Assembly (NCBI GenBank): GCA_025330725.1 | Contig: JAIWND010000001.1 | Coordinates: forward strand, 186,001 to 250,000 | Origin: Chlamydoabsidia padenii | Taxonomy: Eukaryota; Mucoromycota; Mucoromycetes; Mucorales; Cunninghamellaceae | DNA: 64,000 nucleotides | Direction of reading: 5' to 3' | Shown here: positions 11,287 through 26,370 of the stretch, piece after piece | Numbering within the stretch: the first letter of the stretch is position 1 | Layout of the letters: every line of letters begins with the position of its first letter | The notes under the pieces: generated by a model | Told to the model about the DNA's origin: nothing | What the model saw: only the letters and a program-made list of their open reading frames with translations | The model's database searches: none | Made by a program: the position numbers and the translations under genes

Positions 11287-13357
11287 TATTGTCCATTACC
11301 ACCATCCATATCCATATCCTTCATTTGGCGAGCAACCTAAACATGCAAACGTGTTAATACACTGATTTTTTTTATAGTTCCATATTCTTACCTCTTCTAG
11401 TTCTTCTAGATCCCAATCAATGTCCTTTTTCTTTAGTGTAAAGTGATGCAGTTCATGCGCCAGTGTCCTTAAAACAGCGTCACTATAGATAAATAAGAGA
11501 ATCATCAAATGGGGGTGAGTGTCAATCCATTGATATTGATCTTTCTTACCTGGCATGTTGGATCCAGACACAATAGTCGTCAAGCCAAACCTTGCTGTAT
11601 ACATAGTAAATGTCGTGGTGATCAAAGATATCCTTCATTTCCAATAGTGCCTTCAGGATCGCCCGTTTTCCTAGTTTAAACATGATGTATACATCTTGTA
11701 ACACCTTTTCGCATAATGTCCAGTTTCGGTAGAGTGGGTAAGCCAATGTGCGTCGGTAGCATGCCACCATGGTATCTTTAAGAGTCGAGAATTGCTATAT
11801 GATAGAAAGAAAAAAAAGATGGGTTAGTTGAGATGTTAAAGAGAGAAAGAGAGAGAGAGAGAGAGCTTAGCAGACAGTGTCTATTACATATTTATATTAC
11901 CTCTAATGAAGACAATGTCGAGCTTAATTTACCCAAGCACCATACGGATTCCACATTGTTTTCACCTTCAGATATCCGATGATTGTAACAGTATGCATAC
12001 ATAAGATCCACAAGTCCAAGGTAGGTGATTTTTTCATTCGAAAGAAGGACTATATGAGATAATATAAAGAAGATGTTTAGTTCCAATCGTTTGCATAAAG
12101 AAAACCACCAATACTTCTTTTTATACATACATTCTTTGTTCGGCAGGTTTCGCATGATAGTTTGATCCTTTTCGGTAAGCTTCACCAATGATTCTTGATT
12201 ATCGACGATGGATAAGGAATCCATATTAATATCGGCGACATTTGCTTCGGTATTGACTTCTTGTATTAAGGGTCCTACAAAAATCAAAAAGCAGTAAGTA
12301 ACTATAGCTGTTACCCTAGTTCTCTTTCTCTTTTTTACCTTTCTTTTCATCGGTCGTCTGTTTGGCTACCTTTTGTATCCGTTTAAGTTCCTTGGCCCAA
12401 ATAGTCTTGTATTTAATGATATGTTCCATTTCATCTTGATTGATATAATCCATAGCATAATGATCTTCGTCAAATTTGTTATCTTCTTGCTCCAATCGAT
12501 CCATCCGCCTTGATTCAGTGTTTGACTTTTCAGGTTCTCGTACCGAGTTGATTTCATTGGCTGTTTCTTCCACATGAGTAAAGTATCCATTGTATTGATT
12601 GTTGAATCCATAGGCTGTATGAATCATCAAGTCATCTTGTGGCAGGTCTTGAGGTAATTCCCAATTAAAATCAACAGCTGTCAAAAAAAAAAAAAGGAGT
12701 TGGTGAGTAGATTCATAATTAATAAACATGGTCCATTTTGATGCTTACCATCTTGTAATTCGGCCGTAGGTGCTGTAGGTGTATCATTAGTGTCGTTTGG
12801 TTGACTAGATAAGACTTCAATCAATGGTTTTTTAGGCACCACCGTTGTTGAGGTGTCACGCGAAGTTTCACCCTTTCGAGCCAGTAGTTTCGTCAACAAG
12901 TCGAGATCCGGGAAGTGTTCACCTTTGGTTTCTTTAGAGACAGTGACAGTGAATTGTCCAGAGGAAGGATCGTATGAAGCTTTGGAATCGTCATCTTCCA
13001 CCACAGATCCAGGCAAGTAAAGCCTATAAAGAGAGATAATTCATCTCAGTGAGTCAATAAACTCCCAATCCTGTTTATACCTTGTTCATTATATTTGGTT
13101 TTACTTACCGTAAGAAGTAAGGCCGTAAGAAGAATCGGAATTCGTTACCTTGGACGTGAAGATCTACGTCCTGAGCCTGTCACACAACACACATAACAGA
13201 CAAAAGAAAAATAAAAAGAAAAAGGGAGATAGATCGTGAGTTGAAGCATTATTGAGGTTTAATCAGTTGGAAATATACTTACCCTAACATAAGGTGTGTT
13301 AATGGTGATAGTGATAGTTGTGTCGTCTTGATCTACTTTAAAGGTGGGAGTGATCAT
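11287..13357 (-). CDS. SHQ1: SHQ1, H/ACA ribonucleoprotein assembly chaperone
   Basis: Chaperone that holds free dyskerin/Cbf5 by mimicking RNA before H/ACA snoRNP assembly. The N-terminal CS (p23-like) domain starts MITPTFKVDQDD and is spread over three exons, including the hallmark stretch FRFFLRPYFLR and DLDLLTKLLARKGE. An acidic, Asn-rich linker follows (about 12730-12320), then the helical Shq1 domain with LVDLMYAYCYNHR and CYRRTLAYPLYRNW. The last exon adds an acidic tail ending DMDGGNGQ at 11287. At least seven exons. The start at 13357 matches the family start. It follows MCM2 in the same direction with a 331-base gap, too far and too conventional for a polycistron. Confidence 0.94.
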
Positions 13358-13688
13358 GATATTTAAAGGGAAGGGAAGAGAAGATACAAAAAAGCCGATA
13401 ATTTTTTTTATTTTCCCAAGTTGATCTGCCAGCCACCACTAACTCCGCCGGCAAAATAAATTTCCAGTTTGGTTTCGCCCAACAATGCATTAATTAATTA
13501 ACAAAGAGACTACAAGATACAATTCTGCTTCATCGATTTTTATTGGTGTTGTATACATTAGCAATAATAAAAACAGGCAAAGTTAAAAGATATAAAGAGT
13601 GTAAAACTAAAAAGGACAAAAGAATGGTGGTGAGGGAGGAAGTTAAGTGTGTATGTAATATTATGTATGGTAAAGAAGGTAAATGATT
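13358..13688. other. Intergenic between MCM2 and SHQ1
   Basis: SHQ1 promoter and MCM2 3' flank. Contains ATTAATTAATTAAC and CCGCCGGC patches but no exact CGGGATTTGAA element. Confidence 0.5.
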
Positions 13689-17163
<3,475 letters not shown>

Positions 17164-17795
17164 TGTTTGGTGAGACAAAATAGAGTAGAAGGTTGAGTGA
17201 TGTGAGTAATTTAAAAGGAAAAAGAGACGCGAGGAACGAAAAAGAGGAGGCAATAAAAAAAACATTTTCAACACCGGCTTGTAAGTCACCCATGTCGGGA
17301 TTTCAAACTAAAAGTTCTCGCTACTATTTATTGATGCGCCCGACATACCCACTCACACGACGCTAAACAAAGACTCCCGGTTTCTGCCTTTCCGTCATTA
17401 TCATTATCATATAAACTTCTTTTAATTGTTCTCATGCGAGACTGTTAGTGATTTTAGTTTGTCGGGCAGCTACAATACAATTATCAAGATGGACATGCCT
17501 TTCAAATCACTTCTATCAAGGAAATTCCTTCCCAACATTACAATACTGTACATACAGTTCTACTTCCAAAATGAGCTATCTTGATGTCATAAGATTTCAA
17601 CACTAACAGGCAAAGGCCATTTGCTCCTCGGTCAACTCTAATTTCCCAATCACCGGGTTTACAAAATTAACATTTAAACCCCCGATTAATGCAAAAAAAA
17701 AAAAAAAAAAAAAAAAAAGCTGGACAAGGATCAAACCCCCGACTATCTTACATGTATTCATCTTTATTTTGAATATAAAAATATAATCCATCTGT
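17164..17795. other. MCM2 promoter and 3' flank of the next gene
   Basis: Holds a one-mismatch promoter element (CGGGATTTCAA, 17296-17306), 133 bases upstream of MCM2, and an A-run of about 27 bases at 17692-17718. No gene seen. Confidence 0.5.
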
Positions 17796-18643
17796 TTATT
17801 TACTATTACATTCACTCTGTAATTCGTTATCTATACAATCTTTAAGTTTCAAAAACAGGATGGGGTGATGATTCAAACTCTCATAAAGAGCACATTCCCA
17901 GTGATCATCAGTCACTTGAGCCGAAGATATAAAAAACCAATGAACAAAATGGTGGTAATCTGAACGATTCATGACTAGTTTGCATTCCTGAAGAAAATCA
18001 TCCAAATCGGTGTGCCAAGATTCCTTGTACCGAATACGGGGATCAAAAAAATAACCATGATCCTCGAACAGATATCGAAAGAGGACGCACCAGAAGTAGC
18101 TATAGAGTGAGAGGAAGAAGATTTTTTCTGCTCTTTTAACTGAGCTAGAAAAGGGGGAAAGAAGGGGGTGGAGACAGGTGTAAGCGGAGGTGGGGATTGA
18201 ATATTTGGATTCTGATCACGGGCCAAAGTGGGATAATGGTCTATGAGCACCTGGAATCTTTCCCATAGAGTAGGAGAAAGTTTTACCAAAAGATTTTCGA
18301 TTCTACATAGCCACTCTTGATCATTCAGTTTTTGTCTTGGTGCATAAAGAGTGGATTCAAACTTTTTGCAAGTAGACACATCCAATTGCTTTTGTACCTG
18401 AGTAAAGTAGTCGGGATTACGTCGCACAACCAATAGGATTTCTTCTTCCCGGTTGATCATTGGTACAATCATAGATGCAGGCATTTCAAAGCCTGTAATC
18501 TCGATACACGGCGATAACAAGGGAGGGTCGATATCATCATCCATCAAATCAGCCACATTTCTTCCTCCTCCTGCTAATGAAATTATACTGGTATCATCCA
18601 ATTTAGGTGGAAGAGCATAGTTGTTCTGAGATATGGGATGCAT
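17796..18643 (-). CDS. Unrecognised protein, 255 aa
   Basis: I do not recognise this family. The best model is two exons (18643-18220 and 18139-17796), giving 255 aa. The first exon reads open from ATG 18643; the second frame carries a strongly protein-like stretch with many aromatics (YFWCVLFRYLFEDHGYFF). The join uses a weak donor (GTGATC) and an acceptor after a long pyrimidine tract; a single-exon reading is possible but replaces this stretch with low-complexity Pro and Ser. Residues 20-50 hold an acidic patch (LMDDDIDPP). No signal peptide or membrane segment. The exact promoter element lies 12 bases upstream of the ATG, so the transcript leader must be very short or this ATG internal. 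Confidence 0.6.
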
Positions 18644-18655
18644 ATTGTCTTTGGG

Positions 18656-18666
18656 CGGGATTTGAA
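18656..18666 (+). promoter_or_regulatory. CGGGATTTGAA promoter element
   Basis: Exact copy, extended as GGCGGGATTTGAAAA, 12 bases upstream of the ATG of the 255-aa gene and reversed relative to it. The closest motif-to-ATG spacing in the window. Confidence 0.5.
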
Positions 18667-19074
18667 AAATGTTTAAACGAGGGATTTTTTTTTTCTTTGG
18701 GTCGAAAAAGAAAAAGAAAAAAGTGAGTTGAATTGAAACTAAATACGTTTTTAGTGCTCGAACCATATCACCAGTTCACATAAAGTACGCTTATTCGGTG
18801 ATCTTCTGACATCTGCTTCTTCAGGTGGGCCTGGCTTTTTGAAAAGGTGATCAGCAGGAAGAGCATTTTATTCAATCGCCGATATACGCGCTATATATGT
18901 GGGAAACAAAATGCCGATTTCTCAATAATCTCTTCTTTCTTTCTCCTCTCTCTCCGTTATTAACAACTTTATACATTATAGTACTACAACACACCACAAT
19001 ACTTTGTTTATTTATCTTTGAACACCTCTACATTAATATACACCCCAAGCATAAATACAATTATACTCAGCGAC

Positions 19075-19563
19075 ATGCCTTTGTCTCTCAACACACGCTT
19101 CTGGAAAAAGCTAACACTGTCAAAACTACATCGACCTAATGACGGAATCGGCTCTCGTAGTACCAGTGCAACCTCTACCACATCAAGTCATTGTAGCAAC
19201 AGCGGCAAGTCGGTGCGATTCTCGGATTCTTGTATCTCAGTTTACTACACCTATGGCAGCAACGACTATAAACGGGGCTCTTTGGACAATGATGACTTGG
19301 ACTTGGAGCATCAATTAAAACTAAACAACGATAGCAACATCAGCAATGAACTTGACAGTGACCTTTTGATACTATCAACAGCTGACACGGACTACTTTAG
19401 TAATACAAACGATTCTACTTCCTCCGACTATTACGATAGTATGGATGTCAAGACACAACAAGATATGGCCTGGGATGAACAAGTACGGCGGAACACCAAG
19501 GTCAACATGAAAAGGGGATATCATAGTGTGGCAGTTTTGATACAATACCGATCCAATCGTTGA
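19075..19563 (+). CDS. Hypothetical protein with RVxF-type PP1 docking motif (162 aa)
   Basis: Single exon, ATG at 19075 (MPLSLNTRFWKKL), 162 aa. The N-terminus is basic, then a Ser/Thr-rich stretch leads to GKSVRFSDSCISVYYTY at about residues 41-57; KSVRF fits the [RK]-V-x-F docking pattern of type 1 protein phosphatase partners. The middle is acidic and Asp/Ser/Asn-rich, presumably disordered. The C-terminus has a compact block, AWDEQVRRNTKVNMKRGYHS, that looks conserved. No catalytic domain. It could be a PP1 targeting subunit; this rests on one short motif. A start at 19018 would add 19 residues, but 19075 fits the basic helix better. Confidence 0.65.
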   Translation: MPLSLNTRFWKKLTLSKLHRPNDGIGSRSTSATSTTSSHCSNSGKSVRFSDSCISVYYTYGSNDYKRGSLDNDDLDLEHQLKLNNDSNISNELDSDLLILSTADTDYFSNTNDSTSSDYYDSMDVKTQQDMAWDEQVRRNTKVNMKRGYHSVAVLIQYRSNR

Positions 19564-22452
19564 TATTCTTTTTCTTAATCATGAATTACTTTTTGTATGG
19601 TATTACTTTTAGTTATTGTTGTATTTATTAATCCTTCTCCCCTTCTTTTTACTTTTTTTATGCCTTTATTATTGTAAATAAAACTCCTTATACTACTACA
19701 TTCTAATAAAGACTTTTTGTGATTATCGCCCACAAAATATATCATGTGCTTCGTGTCGTTATAAATGCGTGTATGTGTAAAACGGGATTATGGGGACATG
19801 TATGGTACTTAAACGGTTGCAGTATGTAAAGTCGGCCATTGATCATAATTGGTTTTGTGTCCCTGTTGATCAAAATGAAGCGAGGTCATTTTTAATTAGG
19901 TTAGCATATGTTTGATATCTTTTTGTCTTTTGACTTTTGGCCTCAGAATCTAATCAGTGCCTTGAAATAATATCATCATTTAAGATGTGAATACGTTCGG
20001 TATACTCTGAATTCGTTTCATGACACCGAATTGATCTTTGGGGCCTCATACACAAAGCCTGGCTTCTGTCGGCCTTGGCGGGTATTTAAATTTTCCTTTT
20101 TTGTGTCCTGCCGCTTTTTTTTTTTTTTTTTTTTTTTCTTCCAACAACAAATTGATGCATCAACTATATCCAACTACAAAACTTCAACATTCAGTTTTAT
20201 AAATACGCATGGACTAGTACATGGTTGCCTTTGGATAGTCAAGCCTCTATTTTGCTTCTGTATTGTCAAGAAACAATACTCCGTCATTTTAAAGGCCCCC
20301 CCATTATTTTGGTGTAATAGGTAATGATAACAAGTGGGTGGTTTGTTATACTGTTCTAAACTTCAAGATTATACTAATCTCTTTTCTTTTATATGATTCT
20401 ATATTATAGGTAGTTTTACCCATTATTGGCAAACTCATTATTCTTCAAGACAATCATTTGACCAGACTTGGGGGAAAAAAGGTACCTGACTCCTTTTTGA
20501 TACACTCCGGTATCAGTATCTGTGGTTTACTCTCGTTTGGCGCATACCATTTTGATGTCCTCTTAAAACACATATATATATAAGTTACATGGTATATCAG
20601 GTGACAAAAAAAAGGGTGGGTGATCTAAAGGTAAATTACAAAGGGAATATTTGATACTAACACATACCAACAATCCTCCCTCTAACATGATCCCATTCTT
20701 TTTAGTTATAGTAACTACTCTCTCAGCAAGCTCGATGATGCTGCCGGAATCTTCTTAAGGCAAGTCTGTCCTCTGGATGTCTAATGACTATACGATACTG
20801 GAAAATGGGCATGAAAGGTAATATCGAAATGCAAAGATGAATAATAGCTTGTTGATATTTTACTACTGTATCCTTTAGGTAGCCAGATTAACGAGAAGGT
20901 GAATACACATGCTACATAGTATAGGCAAAAAGAAAAGAAGGACAATTCTGACCAGGGGGTTTTCTTCTGCTTCTACTACTAGATAGATAATCATCAACTC
21001 GTTATAAACACCGTCAACAATGCATCAGCAGCTTACATCACATTATTATAACCATCACACCAATTATGCCACAAAATGGACGATCTCAAAAAGTACTCTG
21101 ACTTTGTCTCACCACACCTCTCAGTGGGAAAGTCATTTTGTATCACCTCGCGCCACCAATCCCTCACAGGATGCACCGGATCGACCCAAATTATGCCAAT
21201 AGAGATAACACAAAAATCCTATATCAGCAACCTTGGCCCGTCCAACTTGACCCATGTCGTCCTTTTAGATGCAGTTGACTTGTGGAAACCATCACTGTAA
21301 GTCTTACCTCCTTGCAAAAACGAAAAATAGGAGAGACGACGATACTAATCATTCTTCTATAGTACTTTACAATAGGATAAACAAAAAAAGGGGGGGAGGG
21401 GCAGGTATGTAGGACAATGACAAACGGCATCGCGGAAACAAGGATAAAATATGGAATATCGAGATCAGTAACGGTACTCTCTTACTGAAACAATGAATGA
21501 TCGGATGTTAAAATCTAAAAGGTAAACTGAATGACCATGTAGATGAGCTGTCTTTTACTATTATATGTGTAGGGGGGACGGGATGCATACACTATGCATT
21601 GGCGATCATTGAAACTTACAGATACATTAACTGTGCCTTTTTTTTATTTGCTGTAGGTAGGGGACAAGACCTGACTATGAATCTCGGGGACGGAAATGCT
21701 GCCATTACTATTGTTGGCTAGTGTAGATGATAGGATTTGATGCTTTTTAATAAAAATATCTTTTGTTTTACCAGACTATGCCACGGTTATTTATAAATAT
21801 GATTTGCTATGTTTCTTTTTTTTTTTTTTTTTTTTTGCTCCTCAGTGAAATCGGGCCATCTAAAATTTTTGCATGGACGGGGCAAATCTTTAAAGTGGGA
21901 AGAAACACAAACTTATCACCTGGTCGTTTACCTTATCAAGCTAAGAAGGCTCATTTCACTGGTGAAGTGTATCAGCTCATCCCTCTATTGTAATTAGTTA
22001 TTACTACTTATGTGTAGTCTATTTGTTAATGTGGATAAAATAGTAGGAAGAGATAGGAAGGGTATGTGTGTCGTCTTATAAGAATGATCATCATCTCTGG
22101 AACAAAAGGAGCATGCGGATCAAGAACAAAAAAAAAAAAAAAAAAACCTAAAACAGTACGTTACCTTGATCTTTGCAATTCGATAGGTCAAGTCCTTGAC
22201 CTGAATCAAAAAGTCCGCCCATGCATGCTTTTTAAACAGCGCTACCTCTTTTTGTCCTATTCTCTCTCTTTCTTTCTCTCTTTCTCTCTCTCTTTCTCGT
22301 TTCTCTTTCACTTTCCCAACATTCCTGGTTTTATTTTTATTTTTTCTCACACCTTTACCCTGACCTCATTCTTACTTTTTAATATAACTAACTAATACTG
22401 CTGTGTATACACATTCCTTTTTTTTGAAAAAAGTAATCATAACCCTTTTACC
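19564..22452. other. Long intergenic region (2.9 kb), no gene supported
   Basis: Contains a promoter-element variant with one inserted base (GGCGGGTATTTAAA, about 20077-20090) followed by a T-run near 20116. Downstream, fragments of open frame on the plus strand (for example 20411-20583 and 21020-21300) have no family resemblance and do not join into one gene. Further homopolymers lie at about 21818 (T) and 22128 (A). A CTTTCT microsatellite (about 22255-22320) precedes CSC1. It may hold a decayed gene or a non-coding transcript; I cannot support either. Confidence 0.4.
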
Positions 22453-25400
22453 ATGTCTGACACCCGTGATGATCAGATAAAGTAAGTGGACAATAATAAC
22501 AGTCAATGGATTAACTTGGAATAACTAACACAACTTTTTTTCTTCATTGTATAGTGTGGATAACTCAATCAGTACCTTCACTTCGGCTTTATGGTTTAAT
22601 GCAGCTCTAGGGATTGGGTTCTTTGGTGCCTTCCTTTTACTACGTAAAACGCGACCTCAAACTTATGCACCTAGAACATATGCCATACCTATCGAGTAAG
22701 TTAAAAGAAACATGTCAAATTACTCTCTTGTATCAAAACAAGTCTTTGACCAATTCCTTTTTTGAATTATAAACAGAAAACGACCACCCACCATATCAAA
22801 AGGACGGATAAAATGGATATGGGACATACTTCACATATCAGATGACGAATTGATTCGAACTATGGGATTGGATCGATTCATGATTCTCAAGTTTTTACGC
22901 ATGGGTATGGTTGTCTTTGGCTTATTCTCACTCTTGGCTCTTCCTATCATGCTTCCCCTCAATATCATCAATCAATTGGATTCTCCTGGTCTTAATCTGT
23001 TGACGATTGGTAACATTCGTGATTCTGGACGTACTTGGGCTCATCTTATCTTGGCTGTGCTATTGACTGGTAAACATTGACTTTAGTTGATTTTGTTAGC
23101 GAACGATCTAAAATGTCTCACTCCTTATTCTCTTTACTTATTATAGGTGGGCTAATTTATTACACATTCTTGGAAACTCGACGCTATCTCGTTTTGCGGC
23201 GTGCTTACTTGATGAGTGATGAATACAGGAACTCTGTCATGGCACGAACTTTATATGTGCCTTCTATCCCTCAAAACGTCAACTCTGTGGAAAATATCAA
23301 GCGCATTTTTAGCAAGTTCCCTGGTGGGGTTCGACATGTTTGGCTCAATCGGTAAGTAAAGAAGGAAAAAAAAACAAATAACAAATAACAAAGAGCAAAA
23401 AAAACACTAATATCGTATCACCGTCTTTATAGGGACTTGAAAGATCTACCCGATCAAGTGGATGAGCGTCAACAAAATGTATATAAGCTTGAAACGGCGA
23501 TTACGAAGGTTATTTTGGCGTCGTACAAACACAACAAAAAGGAACACTCGGATGGCGATGTACAACAAAACATTGAAAATGGCACAAGTGCTTCCACTGG
23601 GTACATCATTCCCAAGAAACTTCGACCAACTCATCGTATCAAACCTAGCTTTTTACCCTTTGGTCTTCCTCTTGTGGGTCGCAAGGTGGATTCTATCGAC
23701 TATTACAACACTGAAATTGCCCGTCAAAATGAAGAAATCCAAACCAAGCAACGAGACGTCAAGAACCTGTCACAACTCAACTCTGCCTTTATCGAATTCC
23801 ATTATCAATCGGCGGCTCAAATGGCGGCACAAACCTTGATTCATCATACTGAATTGCAAATGGCTCCAAGATATGTACAGATTGCTCCTTCTGACATCAT
23901 TTGGGATAACATGAATATCAAATCATTTGAAAGGCTGATTCGTCGAATGGTCAGTATTTCGGTGACCACAGCTATCATTATCTTTTGGGCTATTCCTGGT
24001 ATGTATAACTTTGGCCATGGATGTGAAATAGATTAGAGGAACAAGACTAATCATAATAACTCTTCTTTTATAGTCACCTTTGTACAAGCCGTTTCCAGTT
24101 TGGACTCTCTCAGCAAGATTCTTCCTTTCTTGTCTGGAATCAAGGCACTTGGTCCTACGGCGGTTGGTATCATTCAAGGTATTCTTCCTGCTGTTGCTTT
24201 GGCTATTTTGATTTCCTTGGTACCCATTATCTTTGCTCGTCTGTCAAAACTGGAAGGGATTCCTCAAAAATCCTTTATTGATCTCTCGGTGCTTCACAAA
24301 TTCTTCTTCTTCCAGGTAATATCTAAATAATCTGCTTTGATGACCAGGAGCTAACTTTTTTTTTTTCTTTTCTTTTCTTTTTTTCTTTTTTATTACTCAC
24401 ATGAATTAGTTTGTGGACGTGGTATTGGTGTCAACAATTGCCGGTGGTATTCTTCAAACATTGCCTGTCCTTTTGGAAAATCCTACAGTGATCATTAGTG
24501 TTTTGGCCGAAAATCTTCCCAAAGCATCCACCTTCTTTATCACCTTTGTTATGCTCCAATCCACCAACAGCACCGGTCAAGCCATCTTACAGCCTGTGCC
24601 CTATATCTTGTCATTTGTGAAACCTCTCTTCTCTACCACGCCTCGCGATCTTTACACACAAAAAACGACACTTCCTGGCATCAGCATTGGTACTCTTATT
24701 CCTTCTCAGAGTATCATCTTTGTGCTTGGTATCGAATACTCAACCATTGCTCCTCTGATTCTTCCCTTCGTCGTCCTCTTCTTCACTCTCAACTACTTTG
24801 TCTATCTATACCAATTCTTGTTTGTCTATGAAATGGAATATGAAACTGGTGGTCGGGCATTCCCCAGGGCTATTCGTCATGTCTATATCGGTATGTTTAC
24901 TTGGCAACTAACAATGATCGGGTTGTTTGCCGTCCGTGGAAATCAAGCCCTCGGTCAACTTGTAATCATGGTTGTGCTTCTTGTGATAACTGCCTTTGCT
25001 CTTGGTCTTTATGACAAATCTTTCAAGCCTCTATTCAAGTATTTGCCTATGGACAGCTTTGAAGATCATGAAAAGGATGTCAAGATGGATGCGGATCATA
25101 GTGATCATTTGGAATTCTTAAACGATAATGCGGCAGTAACACCAACTGGAAGCAAGTACCAAGAATCTGACGTTGTACAGCATATGGACGACGACGATCG
25201 CCGTGGTTTGACGTATCCTGATTCGACATCGTCTCAACACAGCGGTGCCATCGGATCATATGGCGCAACGGCAACAACAACAGCGACCCAATCACCCGAA
25301 CAACTACGTCAACGTAACAGCCCTAACAACATTGACAACAACCCACCTGCGAAAACCAGTTTGATCGATGGAAAAGAAGACGACGCAGACGCCGAAATGT

Positions 25401-25855
25401 TATACCAACGCATTTTAGCCAAGCTGTCTAGCGAAGTGACCAAGAGCAACAGCGACGATGATGTAAAAAATCCGGTGGTGGCTGCTGCCGTCCAACAACT
25501 ATATGCGTCCGAAGCGTACATGCACCCTGCGACTTACAATACCCAGCCTCCTGTCTGGCTTCCTCAAGATGAACTTGGCATTACAAACTCCGAATTGCAT
25601 GATCTGAAATCCCATGGTGTCTATGCCCTTGATTCGTACGCCACGGCATTCCGCAACAAGAAAGAAAAGGGTAATGTGGAAATCGATGAACAAACTTTGA
25701 TCGTGGAACAACGGGGTGTACCTGGCGGTTTACCCACACCTGGTACTCACTTGGCTCAATATCAAAACTACATTCGCACAGTGGTGGACAATGTCAACTT
25801 CTTTGCTTCTATTGGCGGAAACGGTGACTTTTTGAATGGTGTCTTTGGTGGATAG
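22453..25855 (+). CDS. CSC1: Calcium-permeable stress-gated cation channel (CSC1/OSCA/TMEM63 family)
   Basis: Plasma-membrane channel opened by osmotic or mechanical stress. Seven exons (22453-22481, 22555-22695, 22777-23069, 23147-23351, 23433-23998, 24074-24315, 24410-25855) give 973 aa. After a short exposed N-terminus come the first membrane segment (LWFNAALGIGFFGAFLLL) and two more, then the cytosolic RNA-recognition-like domain with the family start RTLYVPSIPQN. The pore region and its many membrane segments fill 23900-25060. The C-terminal tail is hydrophilic, Asp/Gln/Asn-rich and likely disordered. Length and order fit fungal DUF221/PHM7-type proteins. The start uses a 29-base coding exon, typical of this genome. 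Confidence 0.93.
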
Positions 25856-26370
25856 TGATAGTCTATTACAATTAGTATCATACATCTATCTCTATCGTGT
25901 TTAGTTGTGCGATCACCTTTGAAAGCCAACTTTTTCTTTAGTTCATTAACTTTTTACTTTATTATTACATTACTCATACTTCTATCTCCAATAAAACATA
26001 ATAAAAAACATTATCTACAGTCATTAATCACTAGATTTTGGCATCAACATGCATGGACGAGTAAAAAAAAAAAATCCCTTTTTTTTATTATTAACTAACA
26101 AATGGCATTACTAGATTAAAGGGGATCATTGGGATTGTCAGCGGGTATCAAATATAAAGAGCACCAAACCAACAATAAAGAGACAGTTTGATTTAACAGG
26201 CCAATCATACAAATTATTTTATGATTGTTATTGAAATATGGATATGTATATAAAAAATAAAGACTAGGTGAATGGTAAAAAAAAGGGGGGGGGTTGCATA
26301 AAAGGGGAATGAAGAGAAGAGATAAATCCCAATCCCTCCAATAAAAATAAAAATGATAGTGGGGTTAAGT
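25856..26370. other. Convergent intergenic region
   Basis: 3' flanks of CSC1 and the MYND gene, AT-rich with AATAAA-like sequences and a GGGGGGGG run near 26285. No gene seen. Confidence 0.5.

Noticed and set aside
17975..18766. Start of the unknown gene at 18766 instead of 18643.
   Set aside because: This would translate the promoter element and a T-run into a Phe/Lys stretch; 18643 gives a normal N-terminus.
20031..20583. Open frames after a promoter-element variant, as a possible gene.
   Set aside because: The frames do not join at a standard donor without stops, the first includes a translated T-run, and there is no family resemblance.
21020..21995. Several 60-76 codon frames on the plus strand.
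   Set aside because: Overlapping frames of similar length, no codon bias, no motif, no consistent splice sites.
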